From the NCBI GenBank assembly GCA_026004675.1, contig BPJP01000002.1, positions 310,001 to 374,000 on the forward strand: a stretch of 64,000 bases of DNA, written 5' to 3'. The position numbers and the translations under genes are program-made. Positions 9,758 through 19,026 of this stretch are shown piece after piece. The notes below the pieces were generated by a model. It ran no database searches, was not told the origin of the DNA, and saw nothing but the letters and a program-made list of their open reading frames with translations. The first letter of the stretch is position 1; every line of letters starts with the position of its first letter. The stretch comes from Gemmatales bacterium. GTDB lineage: Bacteria > Planctomycetota > Planctomycetia > Gemmatales > Gemmataceae.

Positions 9758-10387
9758 ATGCGTATCATTCTTTTTGGCCCTCCCGGCAGTGGCAAAGGGA
9801 CACAAGCGAAATTGTTGTGCCAGCGTTTGAATCTCGCGCACATCAGCACAGGCGATATCCTGCGTGAAGCGATCCAACGGCAAACACCGGCCGGACTGGA
9901 AGCCAAACCGTATGTCGTAAGCGGTCAACTGGTCCCCGACGAACTGGTCAACCGGCTGGTGGCGGATCGTTTTCGGCGCAGCGACCGACCGGAACGGTTT
10001 ATTCTCGATGGCTACCCTCGGACGCGGGCGCAGGCAGTCGCACTGAATGAAGTATTGGGCGAACAAGCACTGGACCTCGATGCCACCGTGCTGCTAAAAG
10101 TAAGTGATGACGAGATTGTGCGCCGGCTAGGTCGCCGCTGGATTTGTCCCGTCTGCCAGACGCCTTACACGGCCCCAGGGCAATGTACGCAGGGACATGG
10201 CGCCTTGACTCAGCGCGACGACGACCAGGAAGAAACCGTTCGCCGCCGTCTGGCCATCTACCATCAAAACATGGTGGAGCTGGACGCCTATTATCGTGAC
10301 AAGGGCTTGATGAAAGACGTTGACGGCGTCGGAGACATCGAGACCGTTTACCAGCGGATTCTCGAAGTCCTGCGGGCGAAAGCATGA
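9758..10387 (+). CDS. adk: Adenylate kinase
   Basis: Cytosolic enzyme converting ATP + AMP to 2 ADP; 209 residues, about the usual bacterial size. The P-loop GPPGSGKGT lies at residues 7-15, followed by the AMP-binding segments HISTGDILRE and LDGYPRTRAQA. The LID carries a zinc-ribbon-like cluster (CPVC, then a QC..GH pair), so a structural metal site is likely, although the second half is not the classical CxxC/D. The C-terminal QEETVRRRL segment is the normal family end. It leads a plus-strand run with map 75 bp downstream; adk-map neighbourship is common in bacteria, usually beside ribosomal protein genes, which are absent here. Confidence 0.97.
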   Translation: MRIILFGPPGSGKGTQAKLLCQRLNLAHISTGDILREAIQRQTPAGLEAKPYVVSGQLVPDELVNRLVADRFRRSDRPERFILDGYPRTRAQAVALNEVLGEQALDLDATVLLKVSDDEIVRRLGRRWICPVCQTPYTAPGQCTQGHGALTQRDDDQEETVRRRLAIYHQNMVELDAYYRDKGLMKDVDGVGDIETVYQRILEVLRAKA

Positions 10388-10462
10388 AGCATTCGTTCTG
10401 ATCCGGAAAGGGGATGCCTCGTACTGTGACAGATTCATCCGGATATTTTTGAGACCAAACCT

Positions 10463-11293
10463 GTGTTGAGGAAATATTTCAAGAGGCCGCCCGAGCTGAA
10501 ATCGCCGCGCGAGATTCGCTTGATGTGCGAAGCGGGCAAGGTCGTCGTCGAGGCTCACCGCCTTTGCCAAGAGATGGCGAAACCGGGAACGCGAACCATC
10601 GACATCGACAAAGCGGTTGAAGAACTCTATCGCAAACGGAATGCCTTGCCTTTGTTCAAGAACTATCCTGGCCCGCGCACGCCATTTCCCGCTGTCACCT
10701 GTTTGTCGGTCAACGAAGAAGTGGTGCATGGCATTCCGAGCCAGCGCACGTTGCGTGACGGCGATTTGTTCAAGATCGACACGGCGTGCAAATTGAACGG
10801 CTGGTGCGCCGACGCTGCTGTCACCATTCCCATTGGCAACGTGAGCCCCGAACGGCTGCGTCTCATCCAGGTGGCGTGGGAGGTTCTCGAGATCGCTCGG
10901 GTGGAATTGGGGCGGCGCAAGTTCTGGTCGGAAGTGGCGATCCGCATGCAGACGCATGCCGAAAAAGCAGGATTCAGCGTGGTCGAGCAATATGTCGGCC
11001 ATGGCATTGGCCGGGCGATGCATGAAAACCCTCAGGTGCCGAACTTCGTCGCTCGTGACCCGAAGGAGGCTCGGCGACAGGACTTCCGCCTCGAACCGGG
11101 ACTCGTCCTAGCTGTCGAACCGATGATCAACATGGGCAAACCCGACGTCAAGCTGTTATCGGATCATTGGACCGTTGTAACGGTCGATGGCCTTCCCAGT
11201 GCGCATGTGGAGCATACTTTCGCTTTGACTCCTGAAGGCGTGATCACGGTGACGAGCGAAGATCAGACCCCGTTCAAACCGCCGCCGGAATGA
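10463..11293 (+). CDS. map: Type I methionine aminopeptidase
   Basis: Removes the initiator methionine from new proteins; 276 residues. Start codon is GTG at 10463 (a TTG follows directly and could also serve). Metal-ligand motifs of the family are visible: the D..D pair in KIDTACKLNGWCADAA, His in GHGIGRAMHENP, Glu in LAVEPMI and Glu in HVEHTFAL. The substrate-side His is in VVHGIPS. The N-terminal extension before SPREIRLMCEAGK is short and lacks the Zn/SH3-binding cysteines seen in some forms. It overlaps the next gene by 4 bp (ATGA), so translation is probably coupled. Confidence 0.96.
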   Translation: MLRKYFKRPPELKSPREIRLMCEAGKVVVEAHRLCQEMAKPGTRTIDIDKAVEELYRKRNALPLFKNYPGPRTPFPAVTCLSVNEEVVHGIPSQRTLRDGDLFKIDTACKLNGWCADAAVTIPIGNVSPERLRLIQVAWEVLEIARVELGRRKFWSEVAIRMQTHAEKAGFSVVEQYVGHGIGRAMHENPQVPNFVARDPKEARRQDFRLEPGLVLAVEPMINMGKPDVKLLSDHWTVVTVDGLPSAHVEHTFALTPEGVITVTSEDQTPFKPPPE

Positions 11294-12018
11294 ACGCGAC
11301 GCTACGCTATTTGCATCTCACGTTGCCAACGATTGCGGAAAACCTGGCGCTTGATGAAGCGTTGCTTTGCCAGGCAGAGGAAGCCGACACAGATGGGGTT
11401 CTTCGCATCTGGCAATGGCCCGAACCGGCCGTCGTGCTGGGAGCGAGCAGCCGACTCGCCGCCGAAGTCGATGAACAATCTTGCCGCCGCGATCACGTGC
11501 CGCTGTGCCGGCGAAGCAGTGGCGGAGCGGCTGTTCTCCTCGATCACGGTTGTCTCGTCTTCGCCCTGATTCTCAACTACTGCGACCACCCGGCGTTAGC
11601 GCAGGTTCGTTCGTCTTATCAGTACATCCTCGGTCAGATGAAGGCGGCCCTCGACGACCTGGTTCCAGGTTTGGCTCTCGCGGGTGCAAGCGACCTGGTT
11701 ATCGGTGATCGAAAGTTTTCAGGAAATTCGCAGCAGCGGAAACGTCGCTGGCTGTTGCATCATGGCACGATTCTCTACGACTTTGATACGCGCAAAGTAG
11801 CCCGCTATCTCAAATCGCCTCCTCGCCAGCCCGAATACCGCCGACGACGGAACCACGAGGACTTCTTGATCAACTTGTCGGCACAAGAACAGGACATTAT
11901 CTACAGGCTTCGCCACCAATGGCAGGCCTGTCACGAAATCCGGGATTATCCCGACTCGCTTGTGCAACGTTTGGTTCAAGAAAAGTACGAAACGGACGCA
12001 TGGATTTGCCGACATTAG
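11290..12018 (+). CDS. Lipoate-protein ligase A-like (BPL/LplA/LipB catalytic fold)
   Basis: 242 residues; the start ATG overlaps the map stop. Family motifs: RRSSGGAAVLLDHG (the RRxSGGGxVxH lipoyl-AMP/biotinyl-AMP loop, with Leu-Asp-His in place of the simple H) and DRKFSGNSQ carrying the catalytic-loop lysine, followed by LLHHGTIL. Such proteins attach lipoyl or octanoyl groups to E2 and GcvH domains. No LipA or second ligase gene lies nearby, so ligase versus octanoyltransferase activity cannot be told. It lacks the C-terminal accessory domain of long LplA proteins. The ATGA overlap with map suggests one transcript. Confidence 0.82.
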   Translation: MNATLRYLHLTLPTIAENLALDEALLCQAEEADTDGVLRIWQWPEPAVVLGASSRLAAEVDEQSCRRDHVPLCRRSSGGAAVLLDHGCLVFALILNYCDHPALAQVRSSYQYILGQMKAALDDLVPGLALAGASDLVIGDRKFSGNSQQRKRRWLLHHGTILYDFDTRKVARYLKSPPRQPEYRRRRNHEDFLINLSAQEQDIIYRLRHQWQACHEIRDYPDSLVQRLVQEKYETDAWICRH

Positions 12019-12096
12019 TCTCGACCCCGACAACCAAAGACGACAGCTTGACTGGTCAGCAACTTCGTCGTGTCACGGCGAAACAGAAAGGTTCTT

Positions 12097-13077
12097 ATGC
12101 CGCACGGTGAATTCGGCATCTACCTGAGCGCGACGAGCACTCAGGAAATGCTTGTGGTTCTGGGAATGGCTTGGGCAATCGACTTGCTATTCGGCGAGCC
12201 ACCTTACTGGATGCATCCGGTGGTTTGGCTGGGAAGATCGGTCGACGCCGTTTTGGCTTGGGCACCGCGTAATGGTTGGTGGTCTCCGTTTCTCTTTGGG
12301 ATGGCTTTGACACTCGTAAGCTGTGCGGCTGTAGCATCGGCCAGTTGGCTCTTGCTTGCTTGGGCCGGGCGATGGACCGCCGTCCACTTGCTGATCTCGG
12401 TCTGGCTGTTGAAAGCAAGTTTCGCCTGTCGTGCGTTGCGTGATGCTGCAGACGATGTCGAAAACTGTTTGCAAAACGAGGACATCGAAGCGGCCCGGCA
12501 AGCATTGCGTTCCTTGTGCAGCCGGGATGCAAGTTCACTCGATGAGACCGAACTCCGCAGTGCTTCGATGCAATCGTTGGCTGAAAATTCATCCGACAGC
12601 ATCGTCGCACCGCTTTTGTATTACTCGTTTTTCGGCATCGCTGGCGCCGTTGTCTATCGTACGATCAACACGCTCGACGCCATGATCGGTTATCGCGGTC
12701 CGTACGAAGCACTGGGCAAATTCGCGGCGCGACTCGACGACGTGGCCAACTGGATTCCGGCCAGAGTGACGGCAGGGTTGATTCTCGCGGCCGCCTGGTT
12801 GTCGGGATTGGAAAGTCGCGTCGGCTGGGCCATTCTGTGCCGGGACGGAGGCAACACACCGAGTCCCAATGCAGGCAGACCCATGGCTGCACTGGCAGGA
12901 GTGCTTCGCGTCCAACTCGTCAAAAAAAACGCCTATCGTCTTGGCGATCCGGTTCGATCGATCGATTCGGACCGCTTTCGCCAATGCCGATCGTTGTGTG
13001 GGCTGGTCGCCTGGCTTTCCTTGTTGCTTGCCGCAACAGTTATCGTGCTGTCGCGTTCGTCTGTGCGCCTCGCGTAA
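12097..13077 (+). CDS. cobD: Adenosylcobinamide-phosphate synthase CobD/CbiB
   Basis: Membrane enzyme of cobalamin synthesis that attaches aminopropanol (or its phosphate) to adenosylcobyric acid; about 326 residues. The ATG at 12097 is preferred over the in-frame GTG at 12070 because AGAAAGG precedes it. Family motifs: LLFGEPPYWMHPVVWLGR near the N-terminus, NSSDSIVAPLLYYSFFGI, YRTINTLDAMIGYR and the C-terminal RDGGNTPSPNAGRPMAA. Four to five hydrophobic segments are visible. No other cobalamin genes are in the window, so the pathway is dispersed or salvage-only. Confidence 0.93.
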   Translation: MPHGEFGIYLSATSTQEMLVVLGMAWAIDLLFGEPPYWMHPVVWLGRSVDAVLAWAPRNGWWSPFLFGMALTLVSCAAVASASWLLLAWAGRWTAVHLLISVWLLKASFACRALRDAADDVENCLQNEDIEAARQALRSLCSRDASSLDETELRSASMQSLAENSSDSIVAPLLYYSFFGIAGAVVYRTINTLDAMIGYRGPYEALGKFAARLDDVANWIPARVTAGLILAAAWLSGLESRVGWAILCRDGGNTPSPNAGRPMAALAGVLRVQLVKKNAYRLGDPVRSIDSDRFRQCRSLCGLVAWLSLLLAATVIVLSRSSVRLA

Positions 13078-13145
13078 AACTTCCGGGTAGAATAGAAACA
13101 GCCCAAGACGGCAAGCCGGATGCGGCAAAGAGGAGATACCCATCG

Positions 13146-15011
13146 ATGTGGCGGACAGGTTGTTTGGTCGCGCTTTTCGTTTCACCGATACCACTATGTG
13201 CCGATTTGGCACCACAAGGCAAAATCCCCTATAACGTGCAAGTCGTTCTTCGCTTTGAATCGCACCCTGTGCTAACGAAATTGTTTCGGGACCGAGTCCG
13301 GCGGGAGTTGGCGGAACATCTCCGATTGGCATTGGGCAAATGGGGGCAGGTGGATGTCGTGGACAACCATGAGCATTGGCCGGAAATCCGCCAGCAAGGC
13401 TTGCCGAATCTCGGTTCGTGGAAAACGGTGGGCAATTTCAAGACCTATTTTCTCTTGATCGGATATGAGCGTGATCTTTATGTGATTCGATCGCGACAGT
13501 ATGACGGGTTGACAGCGTTTGCCGGTCCTTTGCGGCGTGTCGAAATTGCCGATCGTCTGCTCGTCTCCCGCAGGGCAACGCTGACGATTCAGCGTGATTT
13601 TGGGCTGGTTGGCACGGTCATGTCGCATGCCGATGGCATGGCCGATGTCGAGTTGAAAGCCGGTCAGCTGAACCGTTTTGACTCGCGTTGGTTGCAAAAG
13701 AACGACCTCTTTGCGGTCGTTCAAATTCGAAAAAGCGAAGAAAAAGAAACGGCCGAACCCGTTCCTTATTGTCTGCTTCAGGTAGAGCAGGTTTTTCCCG
13801 AGAAAGGAACTTGCCGGTGTCGGGTGTTGCAACGCTACCGTGACTCGCTGGGCGAAGCGCCCGGCCTCCTCGGGTTTCGTTGCATCAAGCTCGGCACGAT
13901 CCGCAATGCTGTCCGCCTTCGGCTCGTCGATGACCGGCTTCGTCCGCTGGCCGGTTTTCAGGTACTGTTTTTTCGCAGCAGTTTCGACGTCGAGCCGGTC
14001 GAAGAGACCACAACGGGAGCGAACGGCATGGCCTCGTCGACGAAGCGTTTCGACGGGTTGGTGCTGGTACAAGTGAAAAACGGTGGCGTGGTCTTGGCCC
14101 GTTTTCCCCTGGCGCTTGTGGATGGCGGACTGCATATTTGCCGAATTCGCGATCATCCGGAAGCAGAACAGCTTGGCCGGCTGGAACTGCAAAAAAAACA
14201 ATGGATCGCTCATCTCTATGAAAACGTGCTCGTGGTCAATGGACTTTACAAAGAACTGAGTCAACTTGTTGATGGCCAGAAGCACAAAGAGGCCTTGGCA
14301 CGGGCCGAAAGCGGCCTGGCCGAATTGAACCGCCAGATTGCCGGCAGAACCAAGGAACACGAGCGTCTTCAAGCGGCTGCCAAACAACTCGGGTTGTCAG
14401 CGCGCTTGGACTTGAGCGAAGGGTTCGATCGTCTTCGCGAACTGCAAAAACGGCGAACGGAGATCGAAGGATTTATCGCCAACCTGCGCGACGTCATCAA
14501 GCGGGAAAACGATCCGAAACGTGCGGAGTGGATCGCGTTGCTCGAAAAAGCCCGTCTGCTCGAGGCGGATGCGGAATACGACGAAGCGTTGAAGCTTTAT
14601 GAGAGGATTCAGCGGGAAGCCAGGGAGCATGCGGGCATCCTTGCCCAGGCGAAGAAGCGTTGGGCCGCCCTGGCCAATGCCTGGAACGCAAGAAACGAAG
14701 AACACCGTTCCGCCCGTCGTTTTATCTACGAGACATGGCGGACACTGAAGACCGCGGCGGAGTTGAACCAATATCTGGACCAGGCGAAGCAGATGTTCGA
14801 GATCTGTCGGCGGAACGACGACCGCTTGACCCCACGCATGCTGCTCCGCGCCAACCTGCGACACGCGGCCCGGCTGCAACAACGGCTGCAATCGCTTCGG
14901 CCACAGGACAACCAGGAGGATCGTCAGGAAGCCGAACAGATCGCTGCCGCCGCCGAAAAACTTGGCAAACTGACCTTGGCGGTGACCGAATTCTTGAAAG
15001 CCCCGAAATAG
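13146..15011 (+). CDS. Secreted coiled-coil protein of unknown function
   Basis: About 621 residues. The reading frame extends upstream into cobD, but the ATG at 13146 follows GAGGAGA and begins a signal peptide (MWRTGCLVALFVSPIPLCA), so it is taken as the start. The N-terminal half is beta-rich and includes a carboxypeptidase-regulatory-like stretch (RLVDDRLRPLAGFQVLFFR). The second half (about residues 330-620) is highly charged and heptad-like (LNRQIAGRTKEHERLQAAAKQ), consistent with a long coiled coil or TPR-like helices. No catalytic motif was recognised. It lies tail to tail with the sigma factor gene (9-bp gap). Confidence 0.75.
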   Translation: MWRTGCLVALFVSPIPLCADLAPQGKIPYNVQVVLRFESHPVLTKLFRDRVRRELAEHLRLALGKWGQVDVVDNHEHWPEIRQQGLPNLGSWKTVGNFKTYFLLIGYERDLYVIRSRQYDGLTAFAGPLRRVEIADRLLVSRRATLTIQRDFGLVGTVMSHADGMADVELKAGQLNRFDSRWLQKNDLFAVVQIRKSEEKETAEPVPYCLLQVEQVFPEKGTCRCRVLQRYRDSLGEAPGLLGFRCIKLGTIRNAVRLRLVDDRLRPLAGFQVLFFRSSFDVEPVEETTTGANGMASSTKRFDGLVLVQVKNGGVVLARFPLALVDGGLHICRIRDHPEAEQLGRLELQKKQWIAHLYENVLVVNGLYKELSQLVDGQKHKEALARAESGLAELNRQIAGRTKEHERLQAAAKQLGLSARLDLSEGFDRLRELQKRRTEIEGFIANLRDVIKRENDPKRAEWIALLEKARLLEADAEYDEALKLYERIQREAREHAGILAQAKKRWAALANAWNARNEEHRSARRFIYETWRTLKTAAELNQYLDQAKQMFEICRRNDDRLTPRMLLRANLRHAARLQQRLQSLRPQDNQEDRQEAEQIAAAAEKLGKLTLAVTEFLKAPK

Positions 15012-15020
15012 AGGCTTGGC

Positions 15021-16757
15021 TTACTGAGTCGGCATCATTCGCAATTGCTGGACAGCGATCCGCCGCACAACTGGGTCCGTGTGCCGCAGCAACCTCTCCG
15101 GCGGTCGAACCAGTTCTCCCGCTTCTTCGCCCGCAACGATTCGCTGCCAGATGCGATCGATGGCGTTTCGCAATTCGGCCGTTTCCGCTCGCGCCCGACG
15201 GTCTGCGAGATAGTCGTCGGCGTGAACGCCTATCAACAAGAGCTGTTGCTCACAAATGCGACACAGAATCGGATCGGGATCGAGCAACCGGGTCGCCTGG
15301 CAGATCGGTTTCGGCCCTCGGCGAATCTTGTTTTCGATGCGCACGGTGGCTTTGTTTCCGTCTTCTCGTGCCAGGTAGACGATCAACTCGCCGCTGTTAC
15401 CCCCTTTCGGTGTGACGACTGATTTGCCGATGGCTGTTACGTTCCCCACCAAAATGTCGCTTTCCTTTATGGTCATCGACATCCAGCCGTGTTCGGTGAA
15501 AGCTTCCTGAGCGATACGCAGACAGGCCCAAACAGCCTCTTTCTGGACAGCATCGCTGTTTACGGGAGCCATGTTCGTTTCGAAAAACTTGATCAGCTCT
15601 TTCGTATCGGCTTCGCCGTTTTGGCCGAGGCGAATCGTTTTGCCGGTTTTCTTGTTCACGGCCCAGCAAGCCGAGCCTTCGATTTCGCCAAGCGGGACGC
15701 CGTAGTTGTAACGGAAGCGCACGTCGAAAAAGAGATAGTCGGGAAACGTCCGAAGAATCCTTGGGTCGGACAACAGCGTTGCGGACTTGAAGGCTTTGAC
15801 CGCCTGGCGGATGGCGTCTTCGGCTTTTTTGACATCGGATTTCGCTGGCGGCTTGGCGACATTGGCATCGGGAACATCGCTGGGAGTCGCGTGCAATTGC
15901 TGGAACGTCAACCAGGTTGCACCTCCCAAGCTGGCGATGGCGACGATCGTAAGAACACCAATAGCAACACGTTTGATCCACATGGCGTGCAAAACTCCTC
16001 GAGCAAGAATGACTGCCGGCACCTCCAGAGCGAGGTTGCCCAGCGCTTGCGGTATAGCCAGTTCCACAGTAGGGGCAATGAGCGTCGCGGGCGGAACGGC
16101 TTGGGAAACGTTGGCCTCGATCACAGCGACCAAAGTGCCCAATGGCACCGTGATGCCGCGCCGGGTCAATCGTCGCCGCAGCCTTTCCTTGGCCCGAGAC
16201 AGGCGGGAAAGAATCGTTCCCGTCGGGCAACCGAGTTCTCGTGCCGCTTCCTCGTTGGTCTTTCCTTGCATGGTGCAAAGGATGAAAGGCAATCGATAGC
16301 GTTCCGGAAGGAGGCTGACCTCTTCATCGATGACCTGCCGGATATCGTTCCAAATGCGCTGATCGCCGCTGGCGTTCGCTGTGGAAATCGGCAACATGCT
16401 TTGCTCCACTTCGCGCCGTCGTTGTTCCCGTTTTTTCGCTTTGCGAGCGGCGTTGACAGCAACGGTGTAAAGCCAGCCAGCAAGAGTTCCGCTCCGGCGC
16501 AGCGTTGACGCTTTCCGCGCCAGCACGATAAAAACGGCCTGGAACACATCCTCGACTTGGTGGCTGTCGCCAAGGATGCGCCGACAAACACCAAGCACCA
16601 TCGGGCCATGCCGCTTCACCAGCGCCTCGAAACTCGCCTGGTTGCGATTGGCGACAAACTCTTCCAGCAACGCGCGGTCGGTGGCCTCATCACTGGCCGG
16701 ACGCCCCGCCAGCGAGCGAAGGAAACCCAACACCGAATGAAGTCGCCCGGCTGCCAA
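15021..16757 (-). CDS. ECF-type RNA polymerase sigma factor with membrane-anchored C-terminal domain
   Basis: Planctomycete-type ECF sigma-70 protein of about 578 residues. I place the start at the TTG at 16757, preceded by GGAG with 7-nt spacing; the frame is open further upstream to 16847. Region 2 is seen in EEFVANRNQASFEALV, ILGDSHQVEDVFQAVF and GTLAGWLYTVAVN; region 4 in LPERYRLPFIL and GCPTGTILSRLSRAKERL. After about residue 200 the chain continues through a hydrophobic helix (VAIGVLTIVAIASLGGATWL) into some 290 residues of unknown extracytoplasmic domain. A sigma factor fused to its own membrane sensor would not need a separate anti-sigma; none is encoded next door. That mode of control is inferred. 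Confidence 0.88.
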   Translation of the reverse strand: MAAGRLHSVLGFLRSLAGRPASDEATDRALLEEFVANRNQASFEALVKRHGPMVLGVCRRILGDSHQVEDVFQAVFIVLARKASTLRRSGTLAGWLYTVAVNAARKAKKREQRRREVEQSMLPISTANASGDQRIWNDIRQVIDEEVSLLPERYRLPFILCTMQGKTNEEAARELGCPTGTILSRLSRAKERLRRRLTRRGITVPLGTLVAVIEANVSQAVPPATLIAPTVELAIPQALGNLALEVPAVILARGVLHAMWIKRVAIGVLTIVAIASLGGATWLTFQQLHATPSDVPDANVAKPPAKSDVKKAEDAIRQAVKAFKSATLLSDPRILRTFPDYLFFDVRFRYNYGVPLGEIEGSACWAVNKKTGKTIRLGQNGEADTKELIKFFETNMAPVNSDAVQKEAVWACLRIAQEAFTEHGWMSMTIKESDILVGNVTAIGKSVVTPKGGNSGELIVYLAREDGNKATVRIENKIRRGPKPICQATRLLDPDPILCRICEQQLLLIGVHADDYLADRRARAETAELRNAIDRIWQRIVAGEEAGELVRPPERLLRHTDPVVRRIAVQQLRMMPTQ

Positions 16758-16868
16758 GTGTTTTCTCCGACAGGTGTCGTTCCATAAGAATAATCCTTCA
16801 CAGGGGCATTCCCTTCCAAGTTTTTCGGAAAATTTGCCGCCGAGCAACAGGCGGGTTTGAACGACGTT

Positions 16869-17612
16869 TTATGCCGCCCGCCGGCATTGATCGACAAAAC
16901 GCTCGTAATCTGCCGGTGTATCGATCCCCACCGAATGCGCCGCAACCAGACCGACGAGGATTTTAGCTCCCAAGGACAGCGCGCGGAGTTGTTCGAGCTT
17001 CTCTAGTTCTTCCAGACGCGACGGCGGCGTTGACGTCAAGCGCAACAAAAACTCTCGGCGATAAGCATAAAGCCCAAGATGCAAGCAAAACAGCGGGGGA
17101 TCGCAAGCAAAATCGGGGTGAGAGCACCAAGGGATCGGGCTGCGGCTGAAGTACAGGGCCTGACCGGCAGCATTGCAAACTACCTTGACGGCATGCGGAT
17201 TGTGCCACGCTGCCGGCTCGCGAATCGGCGTCGCCAGGGTGGCCATATCGGCATCAGCGCTGCGACCCAGCAGTTCAGCTAAATCGTCGAGATGCCCCGG
17301 ATCGATAAGAGGTTCGTCTCCTTGCAAGTTGATGACAAGATCAGCGTCCAAATCACGGGCTGCTTCCGCGACACGGTCGGTACCGCTGGGATGGTCGCTT
17401 CGCGTCATCCTTGCTTGTCCGCCGAAAGAAGTAACCGCATCGGCGATGCGCTGGTCATCCGTGGCGACAATGACAGCGGACGCACAGCGAGCCTGGGCGG
17501 CGCGTTCGTAGACGTGCTGAATGAGATACTTGCCGGTTTCTCGCAAAAGGGGTTTGCCGGGAAGGCGGGAAGAAGCGTAACGTGCCGGGATGATAATTGC
17601 CGTGGAACCCAT
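16869..17612 (-). CDS. kdsB: 3-deoxy-manno-octulosonate cytidylyltransferase (CMP-Kdo synthetase)
   Basis: Activates Kdo with CTP for lipopolysaccharide inner-core synthesis; 247 residues, normal length. The ATG at 17612 has a strong AAGGAGG 6 nt upstream. Diagnostic motifs: IIPARYASSRLPGKPL at the N-terminus, VATDDQRIADAV, MTRSDHPSGTDRVAEAA and INLQGDEPLI. Its presence indicates a Gram-negative type outer membrane with Kdo. It sits 34 bp from the HEAT/zinc-ribbon gene on the same strand. Other Kdo genes are not in the window. Confidence 0.96.
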   Translation of the reverse strand: MGSTAIIIPARYASSRLPGKPLLRETGKYLIQHVYERAAQARCASAVIVATDDQRIADAVTSFGGQARMTRSDHPSGTDRVAEAARDLDADLVINLQGDEPLIDPGHLDDLAELLGRSADADMATLATPIREPAAWHNPHAVKVVCNAAGQALYFSRSPIPWCSHPDFACDPPLFCLHLGLYAYRREFLLRLTSTPPSRLEELEKLEQLRALSLGAKILVGLVAAHSVGIDTPADYERFVDQCRRAA

Positions 17613-17646
17613 GTTCGACCTCCTTGTCGCAAAGAAAGGTGTCCTG

Positions 17647-18765
17647 CTATTTGGAATTTTTTTTCATTTCCTTGTTTTTGCCGTAGATTTTCCAATAAGC
17701 GTCGTAGGCCGCTTTTTTCACTAATGCGTTTTTTTCGGTGTTGAATACCTGATAAAGAGCTCCCAAGGCCGATTTGGCGACCGGCCCCATCAGGCCAAGC
17801 GATTCGGCCGCCAGTTGCCGAACCTCATCGGTGCTCGTCTTCAAGCCGTCGAGCAGAACGGGAATGACTTCTTCTCTGGTCGGATCGAGTCGAACGACCG
17901 CGCTGGCCAAATGAACCTTGACGTCGGGAGGCGACAATTTGATAGCTCGCAGAAGGTCGGGGATCGCCGTTTTGCCGGCATCGCCCAGTTCCGCCAACTC
18001 CTGGGAAGCAAGAACTCGGTTTTCTTTGATACGATGCTTCAAAAGATCGCTCAGTTCGGCCACCGATTTCATCTGTCCCAATGCACGGATCGCCAAGGCC
18101 CGCACTTCCGCATCTGGGTCGTTCGTCGCCTCTTTCAGTGCCTCGACAACCGGCGCCTGCTTGGGAGCATCGAGCACCGGACCGAGGGTGATCAACGCCT
18201 CCGCCGCGATGCGCCGCATTCGCACGGTGCGCGTGGCCGATCCTTTGTTTTTTAAGAGCTTCAGGTAGGAGGGAACCGCGCGCAAGCCGCCGAAATCCGG
18301 GTGCTTGTCCTTATCGTAAAGAATGACGGCAGCCTTGTACTGCATGTTCGGGTCATCGCTTTCCAGCCACTTCACGAAGTCCGGACCTTTGCTTTTTGGA
18401 AGCGGAATCGTGTCCTGGTCGGTGAGTTGCGGCTGTTCGGCGGCATCCGAAGCGAAAAGGTCGTTGATTGTCGGCATGATGACGAAGCGGATAAGAACGG
18501 CGAAGCCGAGGAATAATATCGAAAAGCCCAAAAAGCCATAGGCCAGTTTTCGCATCCACTTGGACCGATAAGGAGCGGCCACCACGGCGGGTTGCACTTT
18601 TCTCGCGGTCTGGACCGCAGCGGGACGGACATTAGCGGCGGGAGCTGTCAGGTTTTTTGGCACCATCAAGAGCCGATGACAACGAGGACAGTTCATCGAA
18701 GTGCCCGCCTTGTTGTCGTGGGCTTTCAGAACCGCTTTGCAGTTGTAGCAAAGGAAACGAATCAT
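17647..18765 (-). CDS. Zinc-ribbon, single-pass membrane HEAT-repeat protein
   Basis: 372 residues. The first 40 residues form a zinc ribbon (Cys6-x2-Cys9 and Cys26-x2-Cys29). A basic patch then leads into a hydrophobic helix at about residues 70-94 (GFLGFSILFLGFAVLIRFVIM). From about residue 150 on there are HEAT/PBS-lyase repeats (DPDAEVRALAIRALGQM, TDEVRQLAAESLGLMGPVA). By topology the ribbon would be cytoplasmic and the HEAT solenoid on the far side. The protein is probably a scaffold; the partner is unknown. Ends in a Lys/Asn-rich tail. Confidence 0.8.
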   Translation of the reverse strand: MIRFLCYNCKAVLKAHDNKAGTSMNCPRCHRLLMVPKNLTAPAANVRPAAVQTARKVQPAVVAAPYRSKWMRKLAYGFLGFSILFLGFAVLIRFVIMPTINDLFASDAAEQPQLTDQDTIPLPKSKGPDFVKWLESDDPNMQYKAAVILYDKDKHPDFGGLRAVPSYLKLLKNKGSATRTVRMRRIAAEALITLGPVLDAPKQAPVVEALKEATNDPDAEVRALAIRALGQMKSVAELSDLLKHRIKENRVLASQELAELGDAGKTAIPDLLRAIKLSPPDVKVHLASAVVRLDPTREEVIPVLLDGLKTSTDEVRQLAAESLGLMGPVAKSALGALYQVFNTEKNALVKKAAYDAYWKIYGKNKEMKKNSK

Positions 18766-18956
18766 TGACAGGTCTCCCCCCTCGCTTCATCCTCGGCTGC
18801 CATCATAGCATCGGGCAATAGCGAACGCAAAGGCGTTTGAATCATTCGCAACGCTTTGTCGTCTCTTACTTTTGAACACGCGGTTGCCGCCGTAGCCGTG
18901 CGCCCAAGCCGGACAGCCTTTGCTTGCCGGTCGTGGCGCCTTCTTGTGTTTCTTTC

Positions 18957-18984
18957 TTGCAGTTGGTGGCGGGCGTACTATGAT
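18957..18984 (+). promoter_or_regulatory. Predicted sigma-70 promoter of the sialate esterase gene
   Basis: TTGCAG and TATGAT separated by 16 bp, about 40 bp upstream of the ATG at 19027. The start codon has its own AAAAGGA site. Motif match only. Confidence 0.4.
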
Positions 18985-19026
18985 GAAGTTTCTGCACACC
19001 TTCGATTTCAATCAAAAGGATAGTCG

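Noticed and set aside
12837..13145. N-terminal extension of the secreted coiled-coil protein into cobD
   Set aside because: The overlap is out of phase with cobD; a signal peptide with a ribosome site starts at 13146.
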